Source: Eutrophocola sp964503965 (GTDB taxonomy: Bacteria; Pseudomonadota; Gammaproteobacteria; Pseudomonadales; Pseudohongiellaceae). Taken from it: DNA of 64,000 nt. The position numbers were made by a program, and so were the translations under genes. Numbering within the stretch: position 1 is the stretch's first letter; each line of letters starts with the position of its first letter. Shown one piece after another: positions 1 to 8,663 of the stretch. The notes beneath the pieces are model-generated. The model was given only the letters and a program-made list of their open reading frames with translations. It was not told the DNA's origin and did not search any database. The DNA is taken from assembly GCA_964503965.1 (NCBI GenBank), contig CAZDCK010000002.1, positions 106,165 to 170,164 on the forward strand. The letters are read 5' to 3'.

Positions 1-1431
1 GAGCGTTTGCCACGCATGGAGAGTGAAACAGACAACCTGGAAATGCGCGATGCGCCAGAATCCTTTGATCGTTCAGTACGTCCCACGCCTCCGCCGAATC
101 CACTGGTTACCATGCCGGATTTCTGGCGCCAGGAGCTCGACAATGGGATACAGGTTATCGGTACTGCCAACGCTGAGGTCCCACTGGTAAGTATGCGCCT
201 GGACTTCGATGGTGGACACCTGCTGGAGTCACCGGACAAATATGGCGTAGCAAGCCTTACAGCCCAGATGATGAATGAAGGTACGGAAAATTTCAGTGCT
301 GAAGAATTTGAGAATGAACTGGACAAACTGGGTAGCCGAATTTCGGTCAGCTCCGGCAATGACAGCTTTACAATTACAGTCCAGTCCCTGCTCCGTAATC
401 TGGATGCCACGATTGAGCTACTCGAAGAAAGGCTGTACAACTCGGCCTTTTCACAGAATGACCTGGATCGCCTGCGTCAACAGCAGATAGAAGCCATCGA
501 GGCCAGCAAGGAAGAGCCTTCCGGTATAGCGGGGATCGTCTATCCGAAACTCATTTACGGTGATGATCATGCCTTTTCCGTTTCTGCTGCCGGCAGCATT
601 CCGAGCCTTGAAAGCATTACACTGGAAGACATTGAGGCATTTGCCTCAAAAAATCTGGTCAGCCAGGCATTGAAGGTATCCGTAGTCGGCGAACTGACGC
701 AGCAGGAAGCCATCAACAAACTTGCCTTCCTGGATGCCCTCCCCAACGAGGAAGTCGAGCTTAATGCCCAGCCTGCAGTTACCAACATTGATGAAACCAC
801 CCTGTACCTGGTCGACAAACCCGGTGCAGCACAATCAGAAATCCGGGTGGGATATCTTACTGACGTGACTTATGATGCTGCAGGAGAATACTGGGAGCGT
901 TACCTGATGAACTATGCCCTTGGAGGCGCGTTTAACAGTCGCATCAACCTGAATCTGCGTGAAGACAAGGGGTATACCTACGGTGCACGCAGTAATTTTT
1001 CTGCGACCAAACTGCCAGGGCCTTTCACGGCTTCGGCCAGTGTCAGGACTGATGCCACTGCCGATTCCGTGGTGCAGTTCATTAATGAAATCACTGATTA
1101 CCGTGAAAATGGCATTACTCCTGATGAACTCCAGTTCACGAAGGATGCAATCGGCCAGAGTGAGGCCCGCGATTATGAAACCCCGGGGCAAAAAGCAAGA
1201 CTGCTCGACCAGATCATTACGTATGACCTGCCGTCAGACTTTGTGCGCCAGCAACAGGCTGTGATCTCCGGGATGACCGAAGAGAAAATCCTGCAACTGG
1301 CACAGGAACATCTACCTCTGAACAAGATGAAGATTCTCGTAGTCGGCGACAAGGAAGTTGTCGGTGAATCCCTGGCGGAGCTTGGCTATCCCATCGTAGA
1401 GTTGGATGAAGAAGGTAATCCCGTTAACTGA
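1..1431 (+). CDS. M16 family zinc peptidase, C-terminal part (5' truncated by window edge)
   Basis: The frame is open from base 1, so this is the 3' part of a larger gene. The visible 470 or so residues carry a pitrilysin-type domain: a beta-sheet start with VPLVSMRLDFDGG, then NLREDKGYTYGARSNF around residue 320, the Arg/Tyr motif of the non-catalytic M16 half. The zinc motif HxxEH is absent, as expected for the second half of a tandem M16 protein or for the inactive partner of a two-gene pair. The upstream part, probably with a signal peptide and the zinc site, lies outside. Likely a periplasmic peptidase. A separate M16 gene beginning at the first ATG (base 16) is possible but less likely. 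Confidence 0.85.
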   Translation, partial: ERLPRMESETDNLEMRDAPESFDRSVRPTPPPNPLVTMPDFWRQELDNGIQVIGTANAEVPLVSMRLDFDGGHLLESPDKYGVASLTAQMMNEGTENFSAEEFENELDKLGSRISVSSGNDSFTITVQSLLRNLDATIELLEERLYNSAFSQNDLDRLRQQQIEAIEASKEEPSGIAGIVYPKLIYGDDHAFSVSAAGSIPSLESITLEDIEAFASKNLVSQALKVSVVGELTQQEAINKLAFLDALPNEEVELNAQPAVTNIDETTLYLVDKPGAAQSEIRVGYLTDVTYDAAGEYWERYLMNYALGGAFNSRINLNLREDKGYTYGARSNFSATKLPGPFTASASVRTDATADSVVQFINEITDYRENGITPDELQFTKDAIGQSEARDYETPGQKARLLDQIITYDLPSDFVRQQQAVISGMTEEKILQLAQEHLPLNKMKILVVGDKEVVGESLAELGYPIVELDEEGNPVN

Positions 1432-1561
1432 TATTGAGAAATATCGAGTGTGATACTGGGGACAGTGACTTTATTACAGGGTTAGCGCGGACAAATGAAT
1501 GGTCAGGCATTGATAAAACAGGCACTCCCCATTGGCCTCGATGCGGACATGGAGAACATGA

Positions 1562-2104
1562 ATGAAAAATACCATTAGCCTGACCCTGGCTGCTCTCCTG
1601 ATTTTGCCTGCGACCCATGCACAGGAGCTTATGACACCAGCTCCGCTCGTTCCAGCTGTAGATCAGCATGCCCTACTGGAAAGTGATGACCCGAAACTCA
1701 GGCGCAACAAGAAGCATGTGTGGGACTTCTGGCGTATCGTCTATGAAGGCGGACATATGGAATTCGTGGAAGACTACATGACCGAGCGCTATATACAGCA
1801 TAATCCGAATGTAGGATCAGGCCGCGATCTCTTTGTTACCACCATTGGGGCTGCCCGCCCGCCAAGGGCTGTCAAAGACACCTCGGACTTTCCTATCATC
1901 GACATCATTGCCGAAGGCAACATGGTGGTGGTGATGTGGGCCCGAAAGGTCAGGGACAGGGAGAACCCGGATGAAATCTATAACATGACCTGGTTTGACG
2001 TTTTTCGCCTGGATCCGGTCAGCGGCAAAATTGATGAGCACTGGGACTCCTCCGAACGCTGGGGCAGCGAAGGCCGGCCGCCTGGTGCTGATTTTTTTCC
2101 CTGA
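1562..2104 (+). CDS. Secreted SnoaL-like (NTF2-fold) protein
   Basis: 180 residues. Residues 1-20 form a signal peptide ending in THAQ. The rest matches the SnoaL-like polyketide cyclase/NTF2 fold: a helix with KKHVWDFWRIVYEGG, then YIQHNPNVGSGRD, typical of the 'SnoaL-like aldol condensation' group, and a C-terminal strand with the conserved DVFRLD and IDEHWD. The ATG follows GGAG by 6 bases. It lies 71 bases before the ATG preferred for the PQQ dehydrogenase and probably shares its transcript. A second SnoaL/PQQ-dehydrogenase pair sits at 40,710-43,340, which suggests a functional link. The actual substrate is unknown; NTF2-fold proteins can be enzymes or binding proteins. Confidence 0.8.
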   Translation: MKNTISLTLAALLILPATHAQELMTPAPLVPAVDQHALLESDDPKLRRNKKHVWDFWRIVYEGGHMEFVEDYMTERYIQHNPNVGSGRDLFVTTIGAARPPRAVKDTSDFPIIDIIAEGNMVVVMWARKVRDRENPDEIYNMTWFDVFRLDPVSGKIDEHWDSSERWGSEGRPPGADFFP

Positions 2105-2175
2105 AGTACTGTTTCACAGAGATTAAAGTGCCTGAAAACCCGATCACAAAACACCACCTCAAAAGCCAGGATTTT

Positions 2176-4275
2176 ATGAATATTCCCTATCACTTGTTCA
2201 TGCGCATGGCAGCCTTCACGCTGCTCTTCGGCTTTTTCAGTAATACACTGGCCCAGGGCAATGTTACACACGAACGTCTGATGGATGAGGAGGATGGCAA
2301 AAACTGGCTGTCATGGGGTCGCACTTACAAAGAGCAGCGCTTCAGCCCCCTCAACCAGATCAATGAAAACAACGTGAGTGATCTGGGTCTGGCCTGGCAT
2401 TTTGACCTGGATACCTTCCGTGGCGTGGAAGGTACACCTATTGTGGTTGATGGGGTCATGTATCTTACCAGCGCCTGGACCCTGACTTATGCCCTGGATG
2501 CAAAAACCGGGGAACTGCTCTGGCAATATGACCCTGAAACGCCCAGGGAATGGGGACGTTACGCCTGCTGCGGACCAGTAAGCCGTGGCCTTGCAGTGTG
2601 GGAAGGCAAAGTCATCATCGGCACGCTTGATGGACGCCTGATCGCGCTTGATGCCGGCACAGGAGAAGAAGTCTGGGTAGCACAGACTACAGATCATGAG
2701 TGGCCTTATACCATTACCGGTGCTCCCCGTGTCTTTGACGGCACAGTCGTGGTCGGCAATGGTGGTGCGGACTTTGGCGTTCGTGGGTTTGTGTCAGCCT
2801 GGGATGCCGATACCGGTGAATTCAAGTGGCGCTTCTATACCGTGCCCGGCAATCCTGAAGAAGGCTTTGAAAATGAGGCCATGCGTATGGCCGCAGAAAC
2901 CTGGAATGGAGAGTGGTGGACCTTGGGCGGCGGAGGGACAGTCTGGGATTCCATTGTCTATGATCCGGAACTGAATCTTGTCTACATTGGAACCGGTAAT
3001 GGTTCACCTCTTGCTGCAGAATTCCGCAGCCCAGGCGGTGGTGACAACCTGTTCCTTGCCTCCATCGTTGCCCTGGATGCTGATACAGGCGACTATGTTT
3101 GGCATTATCAGGAAGTGCCCGGTGAAAAATGGGACTACACGGCCACACAGCCCATGATGCTGGCCGAACTTGAGCTTTATGGTGAAACCCGAAAGGTCAT
3201 CATGCAGGCGCCCAAGAACGGGTTTTTCTATATCCTCGACCGCTCCACTGGTGAATTACTCTCCGCCCGAGAGTTTGTACCAAACACCTGGGCAAGTCAC
3301 ATCGATATGCTTACTGGTCGCCCTGTCATCAATCCTGATGCGGATTTCGGCACCGAAACCGCCCTCTTTAATCCGGGTCCCGGTGGCGGTCATAACTGGG
3401 AACCCATGTCCTACAGTCCCCTCACGGGCCTGGTGTATTACACCGTGCAGGAAGACTGGATTGCCCTGTCAGTGGCTCGAGAATTCACCCCGAAAAAATT
3501 TCGTTCGAATCCAGCCTGGGGGTTTGAGACCAACCCGGAGCGCCGCGCTGAACAGGCCCGTCTGATGAATGAACGTCGCAGTGCCTGGCTGACGGCCTGG
3601 GATCCGGTTCGCCAACAGGAAGCCTGGCGCGTACCCCACTCCGATGTAGGCTCAGGCGGTACGTTGGCGACAGCTGGCAACCTGGTGGCACAGGGCAGCA
3701 TTGACAGGGATTTTGTTATTTATCGCGCTACTGATGGTGAAAAGTTATGGAGTATGCCTATCCAGACCGTGGCCCTGGCTGGCCCGATCAGTTATGAAGT
3801 GGATGGCGAACAGTATATTGCCGTTAATGCTGGCTGGGGTGGAGGTCGGGCCATTGTGGCACGGGCATCAGGGAATAATTTCCAGATCAGCCCTGCGCGC
3901 ATGCTGGTTTTTAAACTGGGTGGCACTGATCAACTCCCTCCCCTGGAGACACTGAGCATCTCCATGCCGCCGCAGCCTCCGGCACTGACTGCAACAGAAC
4001 AGGAAGTATCCATGGGTGCCCAGCTATTTAATGAAACCTGTGCCCGTTGCCATGGCCAGGATGCTGTTGGTGGCCAAAAAGACCTCCGCTTCATGTCCAT
4101 CGACACGCACAATGAATTCAACACCATTGTGCTGGAAGGGACTCTGGTCGAAAAAGGGATGGCTGCTTTTGCCGACATTCTCGATGAAGGCGATGTCAAT
4201 GCCATCCATGCTTACCTCATTGCGCGGGCAAACGAGAGCTGGGGCATACTGCAGGAAGAGGCTGAACAGGAATAA
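2176..4275 (+). CDS. PQQ-dependent alcohol dehydrogenase with C-terminal cytochrome c domain
   Basis: An exported quinohaemoprotein. An eight-bladed propeller binds PQQ and the C-terminal haem passes electrons to the respiratory chain. I chose ATG 2176 because it starts a clean signal peptide ending NTLAQ and has AGGA just upstream; a GTG at 2128 would add 16 residues. Visible marks are RYACCGPVSRG (vicinal Cys pair of PQQ alcohol dehydrogenases), IGTGNGSP and KWDYTATQP (catalytic Asp, residue 320 from this start), and repeated W-motif blades ending in DAxTGE. The haem site CARCHG is at residues 622-627. Thr occupies the position two after the catalytic Asp, as in calcium-type enzymes. The length fits the type II (haem-containing) family. 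The substrate is probably a short alcohol or aldehyde. Confidence 0.9.
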   Translation: MNIPYHLFMRMAAFTLLFGFFSNTLAQGNVTHERLMDEEDGKNWLSWGRTYKEQRFSPLNQINENNVSDLGLAWHFDLDTFRGVEGTPIVVDGVMYLTSAWTLTYALDAKTGELLWQYDPETPREWGRYACCGPVSRGLAVWEGKVIIGTLDGRLIALDAGTGEEVWVAQTTDHEWPYTITGAPRVFDGTVVVGNGGADFGVRGFVSAWDADTGEFKWRFYTVPGNPEEGFENEAMRMAAETWNGEWWTLGGGGTVWDSIVYDPELNLVYIGTGNGSPLAAEFRSPGGGDNLFLASIVALDADTGDYVWHYQEVPGEKWDYTATQPMMLAELELYGETRKVIMQAPKNGFFYILDRSTGELLSAREFVPNTWASHIDMLTGRPVINPDADFGTETALFNPGPGGGHNWEPMSYSPLTGLVYYTVQEDWIALSVAREFTPKKFRSNPAWGFETNPERRAEQARLMNERRSAWLTAWDPVRQQEAWRVPHSDVGSGGTLATAGNLVAQGSIDRDFVIYRATDGEKLWSMPIQTVALAGPISYEVDGEQYIAVNAGWGGGRAIVARASGNNFQISPARMLVFKLGGTDQLPPLETLSISMPPQPPALTATEQEVSMGAQLFNETCARCHGQDAVGGQKDLRFMSIDTHNEFNTIVLEGTLVEKGMAAFADILDEGDVNAIHAYLIARANESWGILQEEAEQE

Positions 4276-4371
4276 CGGCTGGCCTTGACTGTCTTCGAGC
4301 AGGATTCTGATTCGGTGCTAGACTGTGAAGCACAGGCAATATTTATACGACCATGACATTGGATAGTTCCC

Positions 4372-4944
4372 TTGTCACCACTCCAGGGAGGGTTTGAGAT
4401 TACTGAATTACTGGTACTAACGGGACCTGAATCCTGTGGCAAAACAACTCTGGCAGAGAGGCTGTCCAGATCCCTGGGGGCGCCACTTGTACCGGAAGTT
4501 GCCAGAGATTATCTTGTCCATAAAATGGATAACGACAGCCATTTTCAGTACGACGAAAAAGATCTCCTGAAAATCGCCAGGCAACAAGTTGATGCCGAAT
4601 CCAGAAGTCTGGTCTCTTCCCCCGATATCCTGGTCTGTGATACTGATTTGCTCGTGCTGATTGTCTGGAGTGAAGTCCGCTTTGGTTTTTGCCACTCCTG
4701 GATTCTCAACTCCTTTGACAGTCTTTTGGAAAGTCACAATCGCCATTACCTCTTATGTGATACAGATGTACCCTGGGAGCACGACCCGCTGAGGGAATCT
4801 GCAGACAGCCGGGAAGAGCTGTTCCAGTTATATATCCAGAAACTGGATCATTATGGCCTTAAATATGATGTTGTGAGTGGAACTGAAACTCAGCGGGAAG
4901 CCAGGGCCATCAATCTCATCCAGAAAAAAATTACTACGCACTAA
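4372..4944 (+). CDS. NadR-like P-loop nucleoside/vitamin kinase
   Basis: About 180-190 residues. Walker A is GPESCGKTTLAERL, followed by EVARDYL, the signature of the ribosylnicotinamide-kinase domain of NadR (AAA_28 family). A Walker B-like strand ILVCDTDLLVLIVW follows. The N-terminal adenylyltransferase domain of NadR is absent, so this is a stand-alone kinase. The start is uncertain: TTG 4372 opens the frame, GGGAGG sits at 4386-4391, and a non-ATG codon after it (for example ATT 4399) is possible because no in-frame ATG precedes Walker A. The next gene is a TPP-riboswitch TonB receptor, so its substrate may be thiamine or a precursor rather than nicotinamide riboside; that is inference from context. 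Confidence 0.75.
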   Translation: MSPLQGGFEITELLVLTGPESCGKTTLAERLSRSLGAPLVPEVARDYLVHKMDNDSHFQYDEKDLLKIARQQVDAESRSLVSSPDILVCDTDLLVLIVWSEVRFGFCHSWILNSFDSLLESHNRHYLLCDTDVPWEHDPLRESADSREELFQLYIQKLDHYGLKYDVVSGTETQREARAINLIQKKITTH

Positions 4945-5052
4945 ACTCTTTAAAACCTTCATTTCACGTTATCGTTCTATCATGGACGATGACAGGCAGC
5001 TGTTGTCACCAGGTTACTTGTAATAAGGCAAACACTGTATTAAAGTCCGCAC

Positions 5053-5129
5053 TTTCCTAGGGGGTGGCTTCGGCCTGAGATCAAACCCTTTGAACCTGAA
5101 CCGGTTAATACTGGCGGAGGAATAGGAAG
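5053..5129 (+). promoter_or_regulatory. TPP (THI element) riboswitch aptamer
   Basis: The conserved THI-box words occur in order. P1 TTCCTA pairs with TAGGAA at 5124-5129. GGGGGTGGCTTCGGCCTGAGA is split by the small P3 stem, then come ACCCTTTGAACCTGAACC, TTAATACTGGCGGAGGAA and the P1 closing strand. CTGAGA and GCGGAGGAA are the thiamine-pyrophosphate contacts. It lies about 90 bases upstream of the TonB receptor at 5222 and is on the same strand, so it should switch that gene off when thiamine pyrophosphate is plentiful. Confidence 0.93.
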
Positions 5130-5165
5130 CGAAACCATTCGTTGTTTCGACTCTTGTCACTGTCT

Positions 5166-5216
5166 TAATACTGCCTTACCAGTATTACTCCGGATTCACC
5201 ATTGATGAAGCGGAGT
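5166..5216 (+). promoter_or_regulatory. Probable riboswitch expression platform: two hairpins, one hiding the Shine-Dalgarno
   Basis: TAATACTG (5166-5173) and CAGTATTA (5180-5187) form a perfect 8-base stem with loop CCTTAC. Directly after it, ACTCCG (5187-5192) pairs with CGGAGT (5211-5216), which contains the ribosome binding site GGAG in front of ATG 5222. No run of T follows, so control of translation is more likely than early termination. The word TTAATACTG occurs both here (5165-5173) and within the aptamer (5105-5113), so CAGTATTA has two possible partners, as expected for a switching element. Confidence 0.6.
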
Positions 5217-5221
5217 GTTCC

Positions 5222-7291
5222 ATGTTTTCTCGAGTTAATATCCTTCCACTCATTGCGGCCTCTACGATATCCCTGGCTACAAACTCACTCTTTGCACAGC
5301 CTCTGATGGAAGAAATTGTCGTGACAGCTGACTACCGCCAGGCCAGTGTTGACGACATAGCGGCCAGCGTCACGGTCATCGGGGATGATGTCCTCCAGTC
5401 CAGGAATGCCCAGCACCTTGAAGATGTCCTCCTCAACGCACCCAATGTGAATTTTTCATCCGGCGCATCCCGCGCCCGTTTTATCCAGGTACGGGGCATT
5501 GGAGAACGTGGCCAGTTTTCTGAACCCCTTAACCCCTCTGTAGGGATGCTGATCGATGGTGTGGATTTCTCGGGAATAGGCACGGCTGCGATGTTGTATG
5601 ACATGGAACAGGTTGAAATCCTGCTCGGTCCACAAGGTACTCGTTATGGTTCCAATGCCCTGGCCGGCCTGATCAATCTGAGAACAAAAGCTCCGACTGA
5701 AACACTGTCCTACGGTGTGCAGCTTCAGGCAGCAAACAAGGACGAGCAAGGTATTGCCGGATATGTTTCAGGTCCGGCAACAGACGACCTGTTTTACCGT
5801 CTCTCCTTCCAGGAACTGCAAAGTGATGGCCTGGGGCATAACCGCTTTCTTGATCGGCCCACCAATCAGCGTCGGGAAACGACTTTACGTGGCAAGTTCC
5901 GCTGGTTAATGACAGAGACGGAAACATTGGATTTCACAGCCTCATTGATCGACATGGACAATGGTTATGATGTTTTCTCCCTGGATAATGTTCGGGATAC
6001 CCTTTCCGACGCCCCAGGTTTTGACAAGCAGGACTCAAAACTTGCCAGCCTGAATTTCTCATCCAGCCGATTTGAGAATTTCACCCTGGAATTGCAGGGG
6101 GGCTTTGCACTGTCCGATATTGCCTATGGCTATGATGAAGACTGGGTTTATACAGGTTTTCATCCATGGGAATACTCCTCAACGGATCATTACTTCCGGG
6201 ACCGGGAAACAATCAGTGGTGAAATCAGATTCGTATCCACTGAGAAAGGAGCCCTGTTCAATGGACGGACTGATTGGGTAGCCGGGCTGTATTCCCTCCA
6301 TCAGGATGTAGATCTGGCACGCAACTATACGTTTCTCCCTACCGTGTTTACCAGCCGCTATATCGTTGACCGCTTTGCCATCTATGCTGAAATCAACAGC
6401 GCCCTGACTGACGCCCTGACGCTGGACATTGGATTACGATCTGAGCGATTCAGCGCCGAATACAATGACAGCAGTCTGCTGGATTTCTCACCGGATGATG
6501 ATCTGTTCGGTGGCAAAATCGGTCTGAGCTACAGCCTCGACAATGGCACGCTTATCTATCTGACGGCCGCCAGAGGCTATAAAAGTGGCGGTTTCAATAC
6601 TGATGGCAGCCTGGACGCCGATCTGAGGGAATTTGATGCTGAAACACTATGGAATTATGAAGCCGGCATCAAAGGCCGCTTTTTTGATGAAACACTTCAG
6701 CTGCGGGCAGCACTTTTTGTCATGGACAGGAACGATGTACAGATTAGCAGCTCAACCGTTCGAGAACGCAATGATGGCAGCTCAGAGTTTATCGACTTTA
6801 TAGGTAATGCCGCAGCAGGCAGTAACCGTGGCGTGGAGTTGAATGCCGAGTGGATCCCGGTTGATCACTTACAGGTTTACGGTTCCCTTGGTTTGCTCGA
6901 TTCCGAATATGAAAATTTCTTCAATTCTGCTGGCGACAATCTTGATGGTCGTGAGCAGGCCCACGCACCGGGCTGGCAGTTCACACTTGGCAGCCGTTTC
7001 AACCTGACATCAGCAATGAGTCTGGATATCAACCTGCAGGGCCGGGACAGTTTTTATTTTTCCGACAGTCATAGTATTCGTTCAGACAGTTATACCCTCC
7101 TCAATGCCAGCCTTTCCTATTCAGGCAATAACATGTCGGTCACTTTGTGGGGTAGAAATCTCACCGATAACGATTATTTTGTCCGTGGGTTCTATTTCGG
7201 CAATGATCCAAGAGATGGATATACGGCAAAGGGATACACACAACTCGGTGAACCAGCAAGATTTGGTGTCACAGTCAATATGGATTTCTAG
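5222..7291 (+). CDS. TonB-dependent outer-membrane receptor, probable thiamine or thiamine-precursor uptake
   Basis: 689 residues. A signal peptide ends near LFAQP, followed by the TonB box MEEIVVTAD, a plug domain (about residues 40-150, with FIQVRGIGERGQ and PSVGMLIDGV and the block GPQGTRYGSNALAG), and a 22-strand barrel ending in the terminal aromatic RFGVTVNMDF. The substrate is inferred from the TPP riboswitch immediately upstream: THI-controlled receptors of this kind are known in proteobacteria and are thought to import thiamine across the outer membrane. No inner-membrane partner (PnuT or ThiBPQ) is in the window. The ATG has GGAG 6 bases upstream inside a predicted hairpin. Confidence 0.9.
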   Translation: MFSRVNILPLIAASTISLATNSLFAQPLMEEIVVTADYRQASVDDIAASVTVIGDDVLQSRNAQHLEDVLLNAPNVNFSSGASRARFIQVRGIGERGQFSEPLNPSVGMLIDGVDFSGIGTAAMLYDMEQVEILLGPQGTRYGSNALAGLINLRTKAPTETLSYGVQLQAANKDEQGIAGYVSGPATDDLFYRLSFQELQSDGLGHNRFLDRPTNQRRETTLRGKFRWLMTETETLDFTASLIDMDNGYDVFSLDNVRDTLSDAPGFDKQDSKLASLNFSSSRFENFTLELQGGFALSDIAYGYDEDWVYTGFHPWEYSSTDHYFRDRETISGEIRFVSTEKGALFNGRTDWVAGLYSLHQDVDLARNYTFLPTVFTSRYIVDRFAIYAEINSALTDALTLDIGLRSERFSAEYNDSSLLDFSPDDDLFGGKIGLSYSLDNGTLIYLTAARGYKSGGFNTDGSLDADLREFDAETLWNYEAGIKGRFFDETLQLRAALFVMDRNDVQISSSTVRERNDGSSEFIDFIGNAAAGSNRGVELNAEWIPVDHLQVYGSLGLLDSEYENFFNSAGDNLDGREQAHAPGWQFTLGSRFNLTSAMSLDINLQGRDSFYFSDSHSIRSDSYTLLNASLSYSGNNMSVTLWGRNLTDNDYFVRGFYFGNDPRDGYTAKGYTQLGEPARFGVTVNMDF

Positions 7292-7335
7292 TCAGTCCCT
7301 GTTAAACCGGATTAATGAAGACTGATTAAGACAAA

Positions 7336-7362
7336 AAAAGGCCCGCATTTAGCGGGCCTTTT
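7336..7362. terminator. Bidirectional intrinsic terminator
   Basis: AAAAGGCCCGC, loop ATTTA, GCGGGCCTTTT: an 11-base stem flanked by A and T runs, lying between the convergent TonB receptor and aminotransferase genes and able to stop both transcripts. Confidence 0.9.
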
Positions 7363-7380
7363 CAATTTCCCCGAAAGGAA

Positions 7381-8571
7381 TCACAATACCCTGGCTATAC
7401 TCTGGGCCAGATAGCCAATGTTGGCATTGTTGATGCCGGCTACATTGATTCTGGAAGACCCTACCAGGTAAATACTGTACTCGTGAATCAGGGTTTCTAC
7501 CTGCTCCTTGCTCAGACCGAGGAATGAAAACAGCCCTTTCTCATTCTGGATGAAGGAGAAATCTTTATCTACACCAGTTTCCCTGAGTTTCTCAACAAGC
7601 ATTCGGCGCAAACCATTCACACGATCACGCATTTCGGTCAGTTCCTCATTCCATTCCCTTGTCAGCTTTTCATCGTCCAGAATACTGGCCACCACGAAAG
7701 CACCATGTGCCGGTGGTACTGAATAGATCTGGCGAGCCGTGGCAACTATCTGGCTGCTGACAGCGGCGCATACATCACGGTTGGACGTGATCACAATCAC
7801 AGCCCCTACCCTGTCACGGTATAGTCCGAAGTTTTTGGAAAAGGAAGAACAGATGACCACTTCAGGAAGTCGTTCTGCCATCAGCCGTAAACCATAAGCA
7901 TCTTCATCGAGGCCATCCCCAAGACCCTGGTAAGCCAGGTCGATAAAGGGAGTAAATCCATTCTGGAGTGCCAGTTCCGTAACCGCTTCCCACTGGCTTG
8001 CATTGAGGTCGGCACCACAGGGGTTATGACAACATCCGTGGAGAAGAACGAGGTCACCTTTGCCAGCCCCCTTGAGCGTTTCCATCATGGCATCAAAATC
8101 AAGGCTATGGGTTGCATAGTCATAATAGGGATATTCCACCAGCGTCAGGCCTGAAGAAGTCAACAAGGGTACATGATTTGCCCAGGTCGGGTTACTGACA
8201 TAGATCCTGCTGCCCGGGGCGTTGTTGTTGATGAATTCCGCCGCAAGACGCAGGGAGCCTGAACCACCCGGGGCCAGGGTACAGCTGACCCGTCCATCAC
8301 GTAATGCCGGATGTGCATTACCCAGGATCAGTTCACTGGTGTACTTGATATAGAGCTCAGGTCCGGCCTGGGCGATATAGGCCTTTGAATCTTCCTCATC
8401 ACACTTCAGACGTTCAGCTGTTTTTACCGCTTTCATCACCGGGCAGTTGCCGGCTTCGTCTTTATAGACGCCGACGCCAAGGTCAATCTTGTTCGGGTTG
8501 GTATCCTTTTTACACATCCCGGCCAGACTCAGGATAGGATCAGGTGGACGGGCTTCAATTGCATCAAACAT
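7381..8571 (-). CDS. Aspartate/aromatic amino acid aminotransferase (AspC/TyrB family)
   Basis: 396 residues, the usual length of class I fold-type I PLP enzymes such as AspC and TyrB. It transfers the amino group between aspartate or aromatic amino acids and 2-oxoglutarate in the cytoplasm. Visible: VGVYKDE near the N-terminus, SNPTWANH, HGCCHNPCGAD, the PLP-pyridine Asp211 in PFIDLAYQG, the Schiff-base Lys246 in SSFSKNFGLYRDR, and the C-terminal substrate Arg in SSRINVAG. The motif set separates it from other class I aminotransferases, but aspartate versus tyrosine preference cannot be read from sequence. It is transcribed alone. Confidence 0.92.
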   Translation of the reverse strand: MFDAIEARPPDPILSLAGMCKKDTNPNKIDLGVGVYKDEAGNCPVMKAVKTAERLKCDEEDSKAYIAQAGPELYIKYTSELILGNAHPALRDGRVSCTLAPGGSGSLRLAAEFINNNAPGSRIYVSNPTWANHVPLLTSSGLTLVEYPYYDYATHSLDFDAMMETLKGAGKGDLVLLHGCCHNPCGADLNASQWEAVTELALQNGFTPFIDLAYQGLGDGLDEDAYGLRLMAERLPEVVICSSFSKNFGLYRDRVGAVIVITSNRDVCAAVSSQIVATARQIYSVPPAHGAFVVASILDDEKLTREWNEELTEMRDRVNGLRRMLVEKLRETGVDKDFSFIQNEKGLFSFLGLSKEQVETLIHEYSIYLVGSSRINVAGINNANIGYLAQSIARVL

Positions 8572-8663
8572 AGCGGTTTCCGTGGAATATACAGGTTACG
8601 TATCACCAAAAATTGGCGCCGCCGATTATATCAGGAAGTTTTTACCCAGGTGCACAATATCCG

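Noticed and set aside
1430..1447. GATATT / AATATC hairpin as terminator after the M16 gene
   Set aside because: Stem of 6 A/T-rich pairs and no T run.
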